This document shows, piece after piece, positions 11,656 through 25,090 of a stretch of 64,000 bases of DNA. This stretch comes from Cardinalis cardinalis (taxonomy: Eukaryota; Chordata; Aves; Passeriformes; Cardinalidae), in contig JACDOX010000001.1 in the NCBI GenBank assembly GCA_014549065.1, forward strand, positions 1,039,918-1,103,917. The letters are read 5' to 3'. The notes under the pieces are model-generated. The model was given only the letters and a program-made list of their open reading frames with translations, ran no database searches and had not been told where the DNA came from. The position numbers and the translations under genes are program-made. How positions within the stretch are numbered: position 1 is the stretch's first letter; each line of letters opens with the position of its first letter.

Positions 11656-14600
11656 TTCTCAATGCCTGGTTATACTCTGCATTCACAGGGTAAATGCTTA
11701 AACCCTACAGTTATATTTAGTTTTGGTTTGCTGAGCTTCATTTCAGATTTCAGAGGACTCTGAAAGGTAGGTGNTGTTGTGCCACCCCAGGCACATTTTG
11801 GCAGGTGCTGGCACAATTTCCAGGACTCCTGGGGACTGCAGTTCCCCTGCAGGCATGGGCGGGCCTTTCCATTGTTTCTGCCTCACTGGGTTGAGAGCTT
11901 AGCAGGCTCACCTTGCTTCCCAATCATGCATTTCTTTGCTTTTCTGCTGTGCTTCCTAGCTGGAGAGTGCTATTTTTTCACTATTTAACTGAGTATCCTG
12001 AGTGGCAGCCATCGCCTCCTTAGGTTCACCTTCTTAACTCCTGCTTAGAAATGACAGGAACTCAAAATATCTGAAAGGTGGACAAACAGACCTGAACTGT
12101 GTGGATACAGAATANGACAGGTAGGTTTAAGAAGGAAAATTTTGCTCCTCTTGCATGAATTTGATCAATTTACCGTTTGATTTGTTATTCTAAAACCAAA
12201 GCCTTTAAGTGAGAAAAGAGGTCTCATCTGATTACNCCCAGCTGACTCCAGCAGTGATTTGTTTACTAAGCTGAAATACCTTTAAATTTGGGTACACCTC
12301 CCTTGTGAATGAGATTAATACACCCAGTGTGACGGTGTAAGTGTTGCTTCATCCCTCGCTGTCACAACTGCATTGATGACATCTTCCAGGAATCAACAAA
12401 ATCATCTTGGACTTACCATGAACATTCACATGGCAGGGAGCTAATGCAGGAAAGGGACAGCAGCCCTGGTTGAACTCCAGGCCAGTGTGTGTCCACAGAC
12501 ACTTTGCTTTCATGGAAANGTATAAATAGTGGTTAGATGATTTTTATATTTTAGGATGAAAAAAAAAAGTAAGATCCAGCTACCTAGTAAGTGCTTCAGT
12601 GTAATGGCAGATGCAGGATACAGCCCTGCAGGATGGAACAGCCTCATGCCTGGCTCGGGTCAATGACAGCACAAGGTTATCAGCACCATCAGCTCTACCA
12701 CTAAGCACCATCAAGCCAATAAAAGCAGGGATTCTTCTGCTGGTCTAAGAAAACAGCTCTGTGCATCTCCGCCGGATGCCTGACACTTTTGATTGCCCNT
12801 TTGTCCCATTGTTGCTGATATTAAGATACAAATATTAGTTCTTAATTGAGAGTGATTGTGTGCAAAGATAATGAGAAAATGACTGTCTCNTAGCTGTCTC
12901 ACTGACCAGGGACTACAGCACCAGATATGCAGATTTATGGCTTGCTTCAGAACAGAGGGGCAAGAGAAACCAGATTGAAAGTAAAATCTTGTAAACANGA
13001 TAAAAATGCAGTTAATATAAGCGCTGGTTTTAGTTGAGCTGAGATCTTTGTTCCAAAGTGAAATAGTTCACAAGAAATTAAATCAAAAGAGTAATGAAAC
13101 AATGGAGTTTCCTTAAGCTGCTCCTGCTCTTCTGGGCCAAAACCTCAGAAGGCATCAGCACCCTCTGTAAATGAATCATTCATCACACAGTCTGCTTTTA
13201 CTTTTACCTTTGGCATCCCAATGAATAAAATCAATTTAACATTATTTACACAGACACACTGTAAACGAAATAGTCTGATTCATTTAATGTGAAGATCTGG
13301 ACCATTANTATTTACATTAAAAATCTTGGTGTAGAAAGAATCCTCACAATTCTTGTCATTTCCTGAAATGAACCTAAATAATGAAGTGCGTGTCATGAAA
13401 AGAAGTACAGAAGAAAGGAAGAATGAGTATCTTNATAATCAGTCTTGTCCCCTTCTCTCCAGCCAGACTATCCTTAACATCCCTTTTTTAGAAGATGCAA
13501 TATTAAAATCTTCCAAAGCAGCCTGCTCTAATTATCCAGTGGAATTTACTGTACAGAAACTGTAGTTTTATAGTGGAATCTACAGTGTGATCATAAACCA
13601 GCCTTGCTGTGTCCTAAATTTTACGACACAAAGATTGCTTGAAGGAATAACCCCTTTTGTTTGGCACATTGGAGCCCAGATTGCCATGACTGTGGCTCAT
13701 GTTTTGTTCATGTGTATACATATGTATATATTTTCACTTTCTGCTTCTGTTCATTTCTCTTGGAGCGCTGAGGCTTGTGTATGCACTAGTTTAAAATTTC
13801 TGCAGTAGGGGAGCCAAGGAGTTTGCTTTTTATTTTTTTCCCCTCGTTTGTTCCCTGAACTCTTCTTGCAGTTTAACAAGTCAAATACAAAACACAGGGG
13901 GAATAAACATCCACATGACGGNACCATGCGTGATATGGCATCATTGATTGGATATACTGCATTGGAACATCACACAAAAGAGCCTGTAACGAAAAAAAAT
14001 CAGTTGCCTGAAGCTTTGAGCTTTCAAATTAGGCTAAAGAGGTTCCCCTGATAACCAGCAGTGTTGAAGCTTTCAGTTATTATTTGGCTGCCCTGGTATC
14101 AGTAACAGTTTTCAGTTAGAAGAACCCGGAGACCTAACGCATTGGTAAGGTAACCCACCTGCCCTCTCAATACTTTGGGATCAAAAAGCCTATCTAAAAA
14201 TCTCCAGTTTACCAAGCATGACTGGGAGCAAATGCAACTCTCCCTTCTTCAACACTATCTCTGTCTGTGCAGCCTATTTTGCATCAAAAGATCCATTTGA
14301 AAGTAGAGATCCCTTAGAGCTAAATATTCTAAACTGACAGAAGAATTTCTAGTGGCACACCAGCCTAGAGCCATATTTTTATGAGGACATCACTTTCTAT
14401 TTCTAAGCTTCAGTATGCACTCATGCTTCCTCATTGCCAGGAGCCATGCCACATCAAGTTGCCTCCTCCCAGCTTTTATGTTTTTTTTTTCCTTTTTTTA
14501 AATGGAGTCCAGTTTTCTGCTGAATTTATGGCTATCTCCTTGACAAATTGACAAATTGTCAGACACCTATGTCACTGGGATGGAGGTGTCCTGGTGCAGC

Positions 14601-15910
14601 ACAAGCCAGAAAGGACATCATAGGTGTCATTAAAAAATTTATATGGGACAACNATTTGTAAGTCTGATTAGTCTTGAAGGTTGGGAGAGATTTAAAAACA
14701 CCCCAAAACCCAGACANGGTATGCAGTATTCAGTCCTTAAGTATAAGCTGGGAACTCTCAATAGACAGGAGCTTTAAGTTCATGGGGCTGACCCCGAATT
14801 GCTTGGCACCTCATGGTGCTGCAGAGGAGGGAAGCTGTGCTGGACCCTTGGCACCAGCAATGCTTTTCAGAGCTGCCCTTGGGTGACAGTCACCTTAGGG
14901 CAAGGCTTTGGACTCCCTGGATGTCTTATTCAGCCCTGAGCCGGCTGCTTGCACTGAAATAAACTGCCATGCTTCAGTGTCTGGCTAGAGCCTGGCGAGT
15001 CACACTGCTGGGCTTTAAGCAACAATAATGGACCTTCCTCAATTTCATGTCATGGGAAAACACTGCTTTTACAGTAATGAAGCTGATTTTTTTCCCCAAT
15101 GAAAAGGCATCAGGGTTTAGCTGCTCCCACGCAGTGTCAGGGAGTTTAACATTCGCTAAAATATTCTCAAGGACTAGCACAGGATTTCAGTCTTAAAAAT
15201 TCCACATCCATCAAAGAAGGTAGGAATTTTTATGTTAAAAGAAGAAAGATGTGCTGTTATAAGTCAGCAACTTAAAATGCCTTTATCTATACAGCCTGCA
15301 AGACATCTGCAGAACATTCAGCAATTAAATATGCCCCCAGCTGAACAATAATGTTGCTGCTTGGTCTGCATGTAAATTAAGAATGAGTTAAGGGTGTGTG
15401 TTCAAGATGGGCTCTGTTGTTGTCAATATCCTCTGCCATAAGCTGCCCTTGAAATCACCCTGGAGTCTGCTGAGGGCACTTGTAAAGGTCCCAGCCACAC
15501 ATTTCTTCCCCTCTCACACCAATAAAAGAGAGTGCAGATCCTTGAAAGAGGGATAAGTAGTAATCATTCATCATCTTAGATAGCTTAGATTTTCTCTCAG
15601 CCTCCCACAATATGCCTGTTTGGGAGGGACAGAGGAANATGAAGAATAAAAGGCGTAATTTATCCAGGAGTAAATTTATCCAGGTCCCTGATTCATGTGA
15701 GTACCAAGCAAGGCTGGGAGTGTCTGGTGAAGCTCCCCTCCCCCACAGTACCAGGGGTTTCCCAGAGGTGCCACCATACCTGGAGGTTGGTTTTTAGGCT
15801 GCTGAACTCTCTGCAGCTTTCCTTGCTTGGCAGCTTTNCCTGGAGGGCTAACAGTCTGTGGTTACTCCCTGTAGCAAATGTCCTGTCCAGCTGTGGTTTG
15901 GAGCTCCCAG

Positions 15911-15940
15911 GTGTGTGTATATCTCTGTGTGTGTGTGTGC
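15911..15940. repeat. Interrupted (TG)n microsatellite
   Basis: GTGTGTGT, a short TATATCTC interruption, then a further (TG)n run ending at 15940. It is ordinary simple sequence. Confidence 0.8.
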
Positions 15941-18900
15941 TGCAGGGGCTGGAAAAAAACAGCTGGAGAGGCCCCACTTTTCTTCCACTGCATCTTTTCT
16001 GAGGGTGACTAGAGGGTGTTGGCACACCTGTCTACCCATCAAGACTTTACAAATAAATATTTTCTCTAGTGCCTTCTGTGTAAGGATCCTAAAGTATTTT
16101 CAAGGTGTTAAGGTGCTTCTTGAAGNTGCTGTGTTGTTCTAGTGAGGCAGACACCCTGGGAAGGAGCTATGGGTGCCCGTGGCTCACACGTAGAGCAGCA
16201 CAGCTGCAGCTGCTCAAGGGACAGCAGCCCTTGCTCAGGTCACTGGCCCATCTCCTCTGCCACAAGTCACCCCTTGCAGGAGCAGAGGGAGTGAGACAGA
16301 TGCCTGTCCGTGTGTCTGTGGCTCCTGTGGGTGCTGGAGCAATGGTGCACATCTATCNTGGTCTCCCAGGAAATCACAGGGAGATGGATCAGGGAGGGCA
16401 CTGGCACATGATGTGACCCTGTGACCCTGCTCAGAGGAGGGACAGGAACGCGCACACCTGCAGTGGCAGGGATGGGTTTGCCAGAGCTCATCATTCAGGA
16501 CTCAAGGCATTATTTCTGCAATGACCTACACCATCCTTATGACTGTAGCACCTTTCTGTTTACATCGAATTGCCTTGAAATTACAACAGATAAAATAAAA
16601 AAAAAAATCATTTAGCTTTTGCCCATCGGGGCTTATTGTCCTGCAGAGCAACAGAAGCCACATCTGTATCTGAAAAAGAGAAGCACTCTCTTGCTCATTG
16701 CTGCTGGTAGCAGCTTTGTGTGGATAGTCTGGAGAGCACAAGAAAACACATAGCTACATGGCACAGCACATGGGCCCAGGCACATGTGGGTTTACAGTAA
16801 AAAATCCAGTTGGAGGTCTGTCTTCTGGGCAGAGCTTTCCATGTCACCTCTCAGCAGGAGAGAGATGCTTAATCTGTACCTAGATTCTAATTTTAACAAT
16901 ACCTTTCTATATAAGCACTACAGAATATCTGTTTTCTTTCAGCAATCTTGTGACGGCAAACAGGTTATACCTTCCTTTCCTTGTCAGATCTTTTTTCTTC
17001 TCCTTCTTTTTCATTCATTTTTTTGAGCTATTTGAAAAGAAAACCTGAATTTTGCCTAGTGCAAATATCACTTGACTTGTTAGAGGTGATATAATGGGGT
17101 TAAGAGACTTAAAGTGTGCAGGGAAACCAGCATGTCTCGATAACAATATAATCTTCTGGGAGAAAGGCACAGAAATATCCAGAAGCAGTAAATATGGTAA
17201 GGTATGCATAGGGCAACTCCAGACCATTAGCTAGGGACCCATAATGGAACATTGCCATCTTTAAAGGCATTTTTGTTTCTACAATTTTTATGACAGTTTT
17301 ATGGCAATTCTGTAACTACTGTACTTCACTGCTTCACAGTGATTCNTTTTTATCTCTTGAGATTTTTCTGAGATGTTAAGATGTAATATATGGAGAGAAG
17401 AGCAATTGTCGCATAGCAAGCTACACATAAAAGAGTCATATAATCAATTGTTCTGATGTCATAAAAGTCACAGTCCACTGATCTGATGTCACTGTGATGG
17501 ACTGGGAGTTTTAATGCTTCATTTATGATGTTTAAAAGAAATGTGGGAAGGGGTGGTTATGTCAAAACACATGCCATTCTTAATGTGGCATTAACAGAGC
17601 TAAATGGGATGCAGTGATATTTATTTATTTGACCGCAGAAGTGTGAGCCAAGATCAGTGTTAACAGCATAAATGTGACTACTTCTGGGTGCTTTCAGAAA
17701 CCAGTGGGCAAGAGCCAGGAGCAATGAATATTTACTCCAGCTGAGGATCTCCTCCAATGTTTTAATTAATAATAAGGGAAGTAAGGGCTCAAACTTGACT
17801 TTGCCCCAGGCCAGGGGCACATGGCTGTGGCATCCAAAGAGCAGCCTGGGAGGCTGTGGTCNGTGGTGTTGTGGTCTGCTGCTGCTTCCCACGTGCTTTG
17901 GCAAAGGAAATATCCCCAGCTTGCCCTTCCCTTGCTTACAGTAACCAGCAGGTGGGGAGAGGAAGAGGACTGGGGGCTGGAACAAAGGTCTGTGAGTATT
18001 GCCATGGACAGAACTGAAGGGACACAGCAGTCACACAGAGGTGGCTCTGCTCCCTTCACTCTGGCCCACAGCTAGGGAAAGTTGCTTGAAGGGGAATGTG
18101 GCGTGGCCCTTAGTTTTTAGGTGAGACAGAGCAAAATGGGTCATGTGGGGCCATAAGATCCAAGACATCCATAGATCACGTACTCCTAGGATTTAGGATT
18201 GGAAAACTGTCCTGTGTCAGTGTTTGCACTCCTGAGGCAATAGGTTGCTCAGCAGGCCATGGTCTGGTACCATTTTTGTGGTCACTGAGTGGTGAGGAGA
18301 GGGAGAACATTACTTTTACAGTGGAGGAGCTTGAGGCTGGCATTTCCCATCCTGGCAGTCAGCCACAGCCCTCTACTAAAACACATCAGGTGGCTGTTTC
18401 TGCTNAAACTTTTATTGGGCTGGTCTTGAAAGTGCCACTGACAGGTTTCAGGGTCTGTGTGTGCTGGGGACATGGACAGGTCACGAGCCCCAGAAACTAC
18501 CCTGGACTCACAGGACTTGGTTTAATTTTGAGTCTTGTTAAGAAGCTTTTATTTGCAACCAAGAGGACTGCGAAAACGAAAGTCACTCCTTATCAAAAAC
18601 CACAACTGTGAAATCACCATATACATGGGTGTTATGCATGAGAGCACTACTACCCCAGTTTGTGACGGGCATGTGNGCTTTTACACCTGGCCAGGTGTAT
18701 GTCTGGAAAGAAATAAGTCAATCCTGTGCAGCATTCTTGCTCATCCTGGCTGCAGTTAAAAGATGATTTTGTGCCATTGCCAGACAGAGAAGTTATCACG
18801 CTTCTGCCAGTGCTGTTCTTAGCTTCTCTNTCCCTCCCCTCATCTCCCCTTTCTCCAGTCTCTCCTCTTTCACTCCTTTGCCCATAAAGTCCTTTCAGCC

Positions 18901-20319
18901 TAGAGTGTCCTNCCTNGCTCAGCGCAGCTGGAAACAGTGACTTTAGAAGCATTTCAAGCAGAGTCTCCAGGGCGTGGCAGCCCAGCACTGCAGAGGACTT
19001 GTGGGTGTGCAGGGAGATAACACTGGGATTCTCTCTGCAGTGGGACAGCACCCACTAAGTGCCCAGTGATGGCCAGAAAGGGAACACAAGAGCTCACTTG
19101 CAGAGAGGGATCCTCTGACTTCACTTGGAAACCCATTGTGGGTTCTCTGGACAAAAGTGAAACACTTTATCTCTGTGTTCTTGTGNTTCTGAGGCTTGGG
19201 AGCAGGACTTTGGCTGCCACCAGGAACCCCTAACAGAACCACTGCCCTGTGCTGGTCTGCATCTTCCCACTTATCCAGCTTATTTTCTCCTCCTCAAACA
19301 CAAAGCTGGAAAAGAAGCCAAGGGATCCATTGCAGAGATCTGTACTAATGTGTGGTTTTTTTCACCATCATTTTTGAAGTATCATACAGTCCCCTTCCTT
19401 CATGTTGAAAGCAGAGTAAGAGAACTCCAATTTCATGCCCTCAGGCCTGAATGAAAGAATAAAAACAACACAACATTTGCATCTGTTTAGCAAGCTCTGC
19501 TCTAGAAGTCTCCATGCAGGAGAAAAAAATGGGGGGAAAAGCCCCATCATTTCAGGTGACATGGAGCTGTCAGAGAGTACNGAGGAAAGGAAAGGCACAG
19601 AAGAAAATTATTGTCATAAATGACCTAAGAATTCATGGCCTCATGANTGCAAACACAAAGTCTAAAAAGGTTACATTCTCTTGCTTCTCTGCCTACCCCC
19701 GATATCAATGAACATCAGCTAAAGGTGGCTGAAGAACCAATTTCATGCATCTACTGTAGAAGGAAATGAACTGAGCCAAGGGCAAAAATAAAATTATACA
19801 AATGTTATTATAGACTAGCCTGCTTCTGTCCTAGTTTAATTCAAATTTCAGTGCTGCAGGCTTTGCTGCTGGCATTAGCCTTCCTGAATAAATCAACATT
19901 TGCTTACATCTAAATTATTAGAGAAACATGTGACTTTGTTTATTGTATAAATTATACGCAAGGTTAAAGCATTAACTGTTCAACGGGCTTTGTGCAGCCA
20001 CACAATCACTCCCATCCCCCCCAAACNTTTCCCCATCCCCTGGATGCTGTGTTTTGAGGACAAGGCATCCAGGCTGGGCTCGGTGGGGGCTGCCTGGTGG
20101 AGGTGCAGCTAAAGGCATCATTTTAGGGCCTTTCCTTTCATTGTGCTGCCCCAGGGAAATCACTCACTGCCATGCAGAGCACACAGAGGATGTAAAGCAC
20201 CTCTGTGCTGACTGGGAAGCTCTTCAGACCTACTTTGCAGCAGTGTTTGTGGGTGTAGGTGGCAATGGGGAAAGAGTAGTTCAGTACCAAGGTGTCTTGG
20301 GGCCTCTCACTGGTCAGAG

Positions 20320-20744
20320 TGACCCCGAGAAATGTTAGAAAGTCTCTTTTCCCAGCCCGGCGCTTGAAGAAGGAGTCAGAGCTCTTCAGTTCTCAGTCTC
20401 AAGGTTGTTTATTGTTCCTTATCTATAAAATATTTTCTCCTGTCCAGCTGAGGTCCGTTCAGCAAGACAATTCAGGCANTCTGCNTGCCCCCAGGGCGGT
20501 GTTATGTCTTTACACTAAACACTACACATACAATGTTTACAATTACTTTCCAATACCTATCACCTATGTTAGACAGTGAGCTTCTACTCTAAAGCAATCT
20601 AACAGTGCCAACATCACAGCAGAAGATGAAGGCCAAGAAGAAGAAGGAGAAAGGTTGGACACACCCAGATTCCTCCATCTTGCCTCCTGAGCCCCCATTC
20701 TAGAAACCCCAAAATCTACTTTTTCACCCTGTGATAAATTCACA
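20320..20744 (-). mobile_element. Probable endogenous-retrovirus solo LTR
   Basis: Read on the minus strand, this about 425 bp block has LTR architecture. It starts TGTGAATTTATCACAGGG, carries an AATAAA polyadenylation signal (TTTATT at 20408-20413 on the plus strand), and continues into a GCGCCGGGCTGGG segment. It ends at TTTCTCGGGGTCA, giving TG...CA termini. The U5-like end resembles songbird ERV LTRs as I remember them. The flanking five bases (CAGAG and ATTAT) do not match, so the target-site duplication has decayed or the ends are off by some bases. No retroviral internal coding region is visible on either side. ERVL-type membership is a guess. Confidence 0.65.
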
Positions 20745-22370
20745 ATTATTCTACTTAACTGTTGTGGCCTGCAGATCTTCATCTAATGTTGGTAACTTGC
20801 TCCACGGGTCATAATCAAAACCACAGGCATTATGGGCTCTGTGCCAGGGTCTCTGAGACCCCTGGCAAGGGTCTTGGCTGCTCAGGACAGCCAGAGGGAT
20901 GTCCTGGGTTCCNACACCTAGGCACGTGCACAGGCAGAAGGAAGGAATCTGCTGCTACCAGCACTTGGGATGGGTGGTGGGGCCCCATCTGCCACAGCCT
21001 GGCTCCACAGCAGGTTCCTGACTGGAACCACAGCAAGCCAGGGTCTGGGATCACAGCAGCTCTGGGGCTCCAGTGGGTTTTTGTGCCACAATCCCCAGAC
21101 TTCCTGTGGGTTTTCCAAGCTTCATGGTGGCAGCTGCTGAAGTTCATCTGGGAAGGTGCTCATTAAGAAAACCAGGCAGCTCTGCTTCCTTCACCATGCA
21201 TGTCCCAGCCCCGAAGGAGTCAGGAGCTGCTGGGGCAGCCAGAGCCCCATCNCCTGGCTGCCAGCTCTGTGTCTGTGTGGTGACAACTGCTGTGGTCCCT
21301 CCCAGCTGGACTCCCTTTCCATAGCTGCTCTCCTTACTGCTCTCCACATAACAGAAGCAGTTTGCTTNCCTTGGGAAGAGTCCTGTTGCACAGGAAAGCT
21401 CTCTGCATGCAGCAGTCCTAAGCACTGCAGCAGTGTAACNTCCAACTGCAGTATCTGGGATTATTGCTGCAAAGTATGGAAGGATCCTCTTCAAAGGATC
21501 CTTGCAAGGAAAAGCAAGGAAACAAAGCAAGGAAAGCTCCAAAGGAGCTCTTCTCCCCCAAGGCCAGTAATGTCTCACAGGCCAGTTGGTGTGGTGCTTT
21601 TTGTCACAAGTATGTCACCACACAGCAGCTGTGTAAATCTTTTCCACAAAGGTATCAGATGCCACTAGGATATGGAGTCTAGGATATGGAATCCAAATAT
21701 ATGTCTCCTGGGTTCCTGCCCTGAAATACTATCAGGAGGTCTCTGTGGCCGTACTGAACTGAGTATTTTGTTTACATTTCATTTACACTTACAAATTAAT
21801 ATATACTTTCAATGCTGTTAAAGGGCCATTGAACAGAGCTGTAGTTTTATATTCAGCAACAGGATGTAATTTCCCTATCAATAAAATTGTTGTTTGTTTT
21901 TCTCTGCACTNGATTATTATGGAAATTTCACAGTTTCTCAGCTACAGTAGTGTCTAGTGAAATGAGCAGGCCATTTATGTGGAACTTTTTTCAAGTGTCC
22001 TTACTCTTTTCTATTTATGCTAATGTTATTTCATGCTAATAGCAGACTATATTTTGCTTTGATACTATTAAAACCTGGCTGGCTTGTGTAAAAGGAACAT
22101 TTTTTATAGCGTTTTCTGGAAATGATCTAACACAGTAAAATCATCTCCATTAGAACTGTGGTTTTAGAGGAGACTGTTTCCCTACCCTTCAATCCAAAAA
22201 GTGAAAAATCCTTTAGACACAAATTAATTTCACTGGCTCCTTTTCCTATTTTTGTTCTTTGTAAATGATAACTTACTGTGTAATTTAGCTATGCTGCAAG
22301 GAGTTCTTCTTCCAAGAGGGATTCGGGAAGCGTATATTGTTTATCTCAGCCTGTGAACATGAGGTTTACA

Positions 22371-22395
22371 AATCCCATTANCAAATAATGGGATT
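22371..22395. repeat. Perfect 10 bp inverted repeat (hairpin)
   Basis: AATCCCATTA at 22371-22380 is followed by a five-base spacer (one base is n) and its exact reverse complement TAATGGGATT at 22386-22395. It could be a cruciform or simply coincidence. I see no transcription-unit context that would make it a terminator. Confidence 0.8.
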
Positions 22396-24984
22396 GGAAT
22401 TCCTATTTCAATTTTTATGCATCCTTTTGCAAAAATGTGACCTCCTTCTCCATCCTGAATAGCTGAGATCTTCCTTCTCCATTACACAGGGCTCTGCACC
22501 TGGTTTCCTTCCTGGGTATTGCCACAAAAATAGGTGGGATCTTTAAACATGAGACATTCACTTTCAGTCTGGAATGGAAGTTAAAGAGAACTCCAGCTCC
22601 TGTGCCTGAAATTTATGTCAGACCTGTGAGAGNAGATTCACTGAATGAGAAGATTCAAGGCAGAAAATATAATCAATATTTAGGCATTTCTAATGACAGA
22701 GTTACTCTGTCTTCTATAGTGGTTCTGTCCGTGCCTGCCTTCAGGGCCTCCTACCCCAGTGGCNCTGAAAAAGTGCTGAGGAAAACAAGTTCAGGTTCCC
22801 CATACACACTCCAGCAGGGGAAGGTTCCCATGAATCCCATGGCAGTTTTGGGGGAGATGTCAAAATGCAAGCTCACTCTTCCTTGGCCTTATGCTGCTGC
22901 CTCCGAGCTCGAGCTCTTAAACCAGGGATAAAAATCTGGCGCAGCAACGTCTTCCCTCGGTTGGAAAATTTGCCTCATCTGACTGACAAGCCCNGGCACC
23001 GAGGTCAGCTGGGAGGCCTGGCTGAACAGAAGGCTGTAATGAAGACATTTTCTCTCTCCTGGCTGACCTCCTACAGCCGACAGATTTGAATAGCCTCTTC
23101 TCCAGCTGACAGAATGAAATGCAGGCTAGCAGAGATCAAAAGCGCTTACCATTTATCTACCTAGTTATTCATGAAGTCNCCCATCACCATGGTATCTGAA
23201 AGCCTCCAGTGAACTGGGGAGAGTTCCCTGGGGCTAAAAGCCTCCAGTGCTTCCTCACAGCAATCAAAATTGCTTCCTGAGGGTTGGTTTGTTTTTTCCC
23301 TTCTTTCTCCTGCTCATAATTTTTATCCATTACTGCAGATCATCATGGGGATTAAAAGGAAGATTGAATCAACTGGGCAAAGGCTTTGGCTGAATTTGCA
23401 TACTCTGTCATCCAGCTCCAGTACTCTAGCTTCTGATCAAAAGATTTATTGTAACAGTAAAAAAGTGGCTGAAGAGAGGAATTAAGAGTTCCCAGCCACA
23501 AAGTCCTATCTGAGAGAAAAGTATCAGAGNCAAGACTACCATTTTAAGACGAAGACTAAGTGTATTTTACACACTGAAAAGACAAATAAATNCAAAAAAG
23601 GTACAAAATTACAAAAGGTAATTACAAAAAGGTACAGAATTTTCTGGTGGGAGTTTTCTCCTTGCAATTTGCACAGTGCTTTGACAGTTTGTCATGCAAA
23701 GCAAATAGCTCAATGCTGTTAAAGAGAAAATAAAGGACAAATATGAAAACAAAAAAGAGCATTTATTCGAAAACATTTCTATAATTTTTGCACTAATCTC
23801 ATAATTTCTCAAGATCTAATTCATGGTTACTGAAATTTACCTCTGACCATTGCTAAAATTCCATGGCANAGATTTTTCCAAGCAAAGACTCCAACTTTAT
23901 ACAAAAGCAAGTATATATTTGGCATCTGATATCAAAAGCCAAACTACAAGCAGGTTTGGCTATTGACTTTCATCTGTAGCCTGTTTTTATTTCTATAGTC
24001 TTCCAATCTAAACTAAGGACTAACCCCAGGACTGCAAAATGGTTGTCAGATAGGACAAAATAAGCAGCCTACTCTGCCTTGACATTGGTGTTACCCATTT
24101 CTTTTAGGACTGAAAGCAAGTTTTTTGATTGGTCTTTGCTCTGCTTCCTACTTGCCAGCCTCTTTTTACGTCACTCTTGCACTTTCCCATTGCTGCTATG
24201 AGACCAAATCATTCATTTTTTGAGAGGTGCTGGGATGCTTCAGTGACAAATATCCTGGAGTTTCTATTAACAAACGATGAAAAAATTTAGTCATGGGATG
24301 NCAGTGTTTTCTTCTACTGATTCATATTAAACAATCAGTGATTTATTAAGAGCTTGTTAATTAGTAATGTGGCAAACTTGATGATTAAAAAGAAACCCTA
24401 AGCAACAGAGAGGAGAACCTCTACTGGATTATCTTATGAAAAATGCAATCAGGCTGTAAAAGCAAGCTAAAAATAAAACTAATGCCTTCCTCATTGACCT
24501 CAGGCAGTTGCAATTGGATAGAACACTCTTCAGTTTGTTCCCAGCAGTTTTGTGCAGTGTTGCTCTATGATAGGACTGGCAAGTGTATTCNGCTTGGAGG
24601 AAGATTCATCTTGGCTGATTGTGTGGGAATTTTGAGTTCAAGTGAAGCCTTAGAAGAATCATATTTCAGGTGCCTACAAGTTTATAAACACAGGTTCATA
24701 GAGAAGTGGTTGCTGGCAGAGAAGTACCTACTTTCCCCTTTATTTAAACATCTGAATGTCATGAGCTATGGTACAGCTCATTAATGTGATATGGCAAAAA
24801 TACTGGTTTGAAATGAATCTGTACTTTATTGCCCAAGTGACAGGCATCCCTTTATTTTGTAATCTGGCTCTGTTGGAAACTGCAGTAGCAGAGCTCCATT
24901 TTGGTGAACCTGCTTGGGTTTTTTCTACATGATTTGCTTTGTCATTATAAATATATTGAACTATTTAAAGTTTACACCATACTT

Positions 24985-25090
24985 ACCAGAACAACTGCTG
25001 TAAATACACAGTAGTATAAAACTGTACTACAGTATATACTATGTTATAGTAATCTACCATATTACCACACTGTAGTATAAAACTATAATA
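24985..25090. repeat. AT-rich quasi-palindromic block
   Basis: AGTATAAAACT occurs at about 25012 and again at about 25073. Between them, TACTACAGTA and ACTATGTTATAGTA-type segments partly mirror one another. The block can fold imperfectly on either strand. It probably arose by local AT-rich expansion, and no element family is recognised. Confidence 0.5.

Larger units (their letters stand above)
10952..20319. other. Long non-coding stretch with minor simple repeats
   Basis: No gene, RNA or confident transposon is visible in about 9.4 kb. There is a T/G-rich tract at 11578-11655 and a (TG)n tract at 15911-15940. A weak inverted repeat with CAGTCCA and TGGACTG arms lies around 17471-17505. GC-richer patches at about 15700-16500 and 17800-19250 hold overlapping open frames of 60-140 codons on both strands. 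Frames open on both strands at once reflect stop-poor composition, and I see no motif, signal peptide or consistent splice pattern. Regions near 12240-12420 and 13180-13330 are AT-rich without repeats. Confidence 0.55.

Noticed and set aside
17450..17510. Inverted repeat with CAGTCCA/TGGACTG arms as a microRNA precursor
   Set aside because: The arms are only about seven bases and the fold is interrupted. No known miRNA seed is recognised.
21144..21668. Long open frames on both strands (170 codons plus, 144 codons minus) as a gene
   Set aside because: They overlap on opposite strands in a GC-richer, stop-poor patch and contain several ambiguous codons. They show no recognisable domain or splice context.
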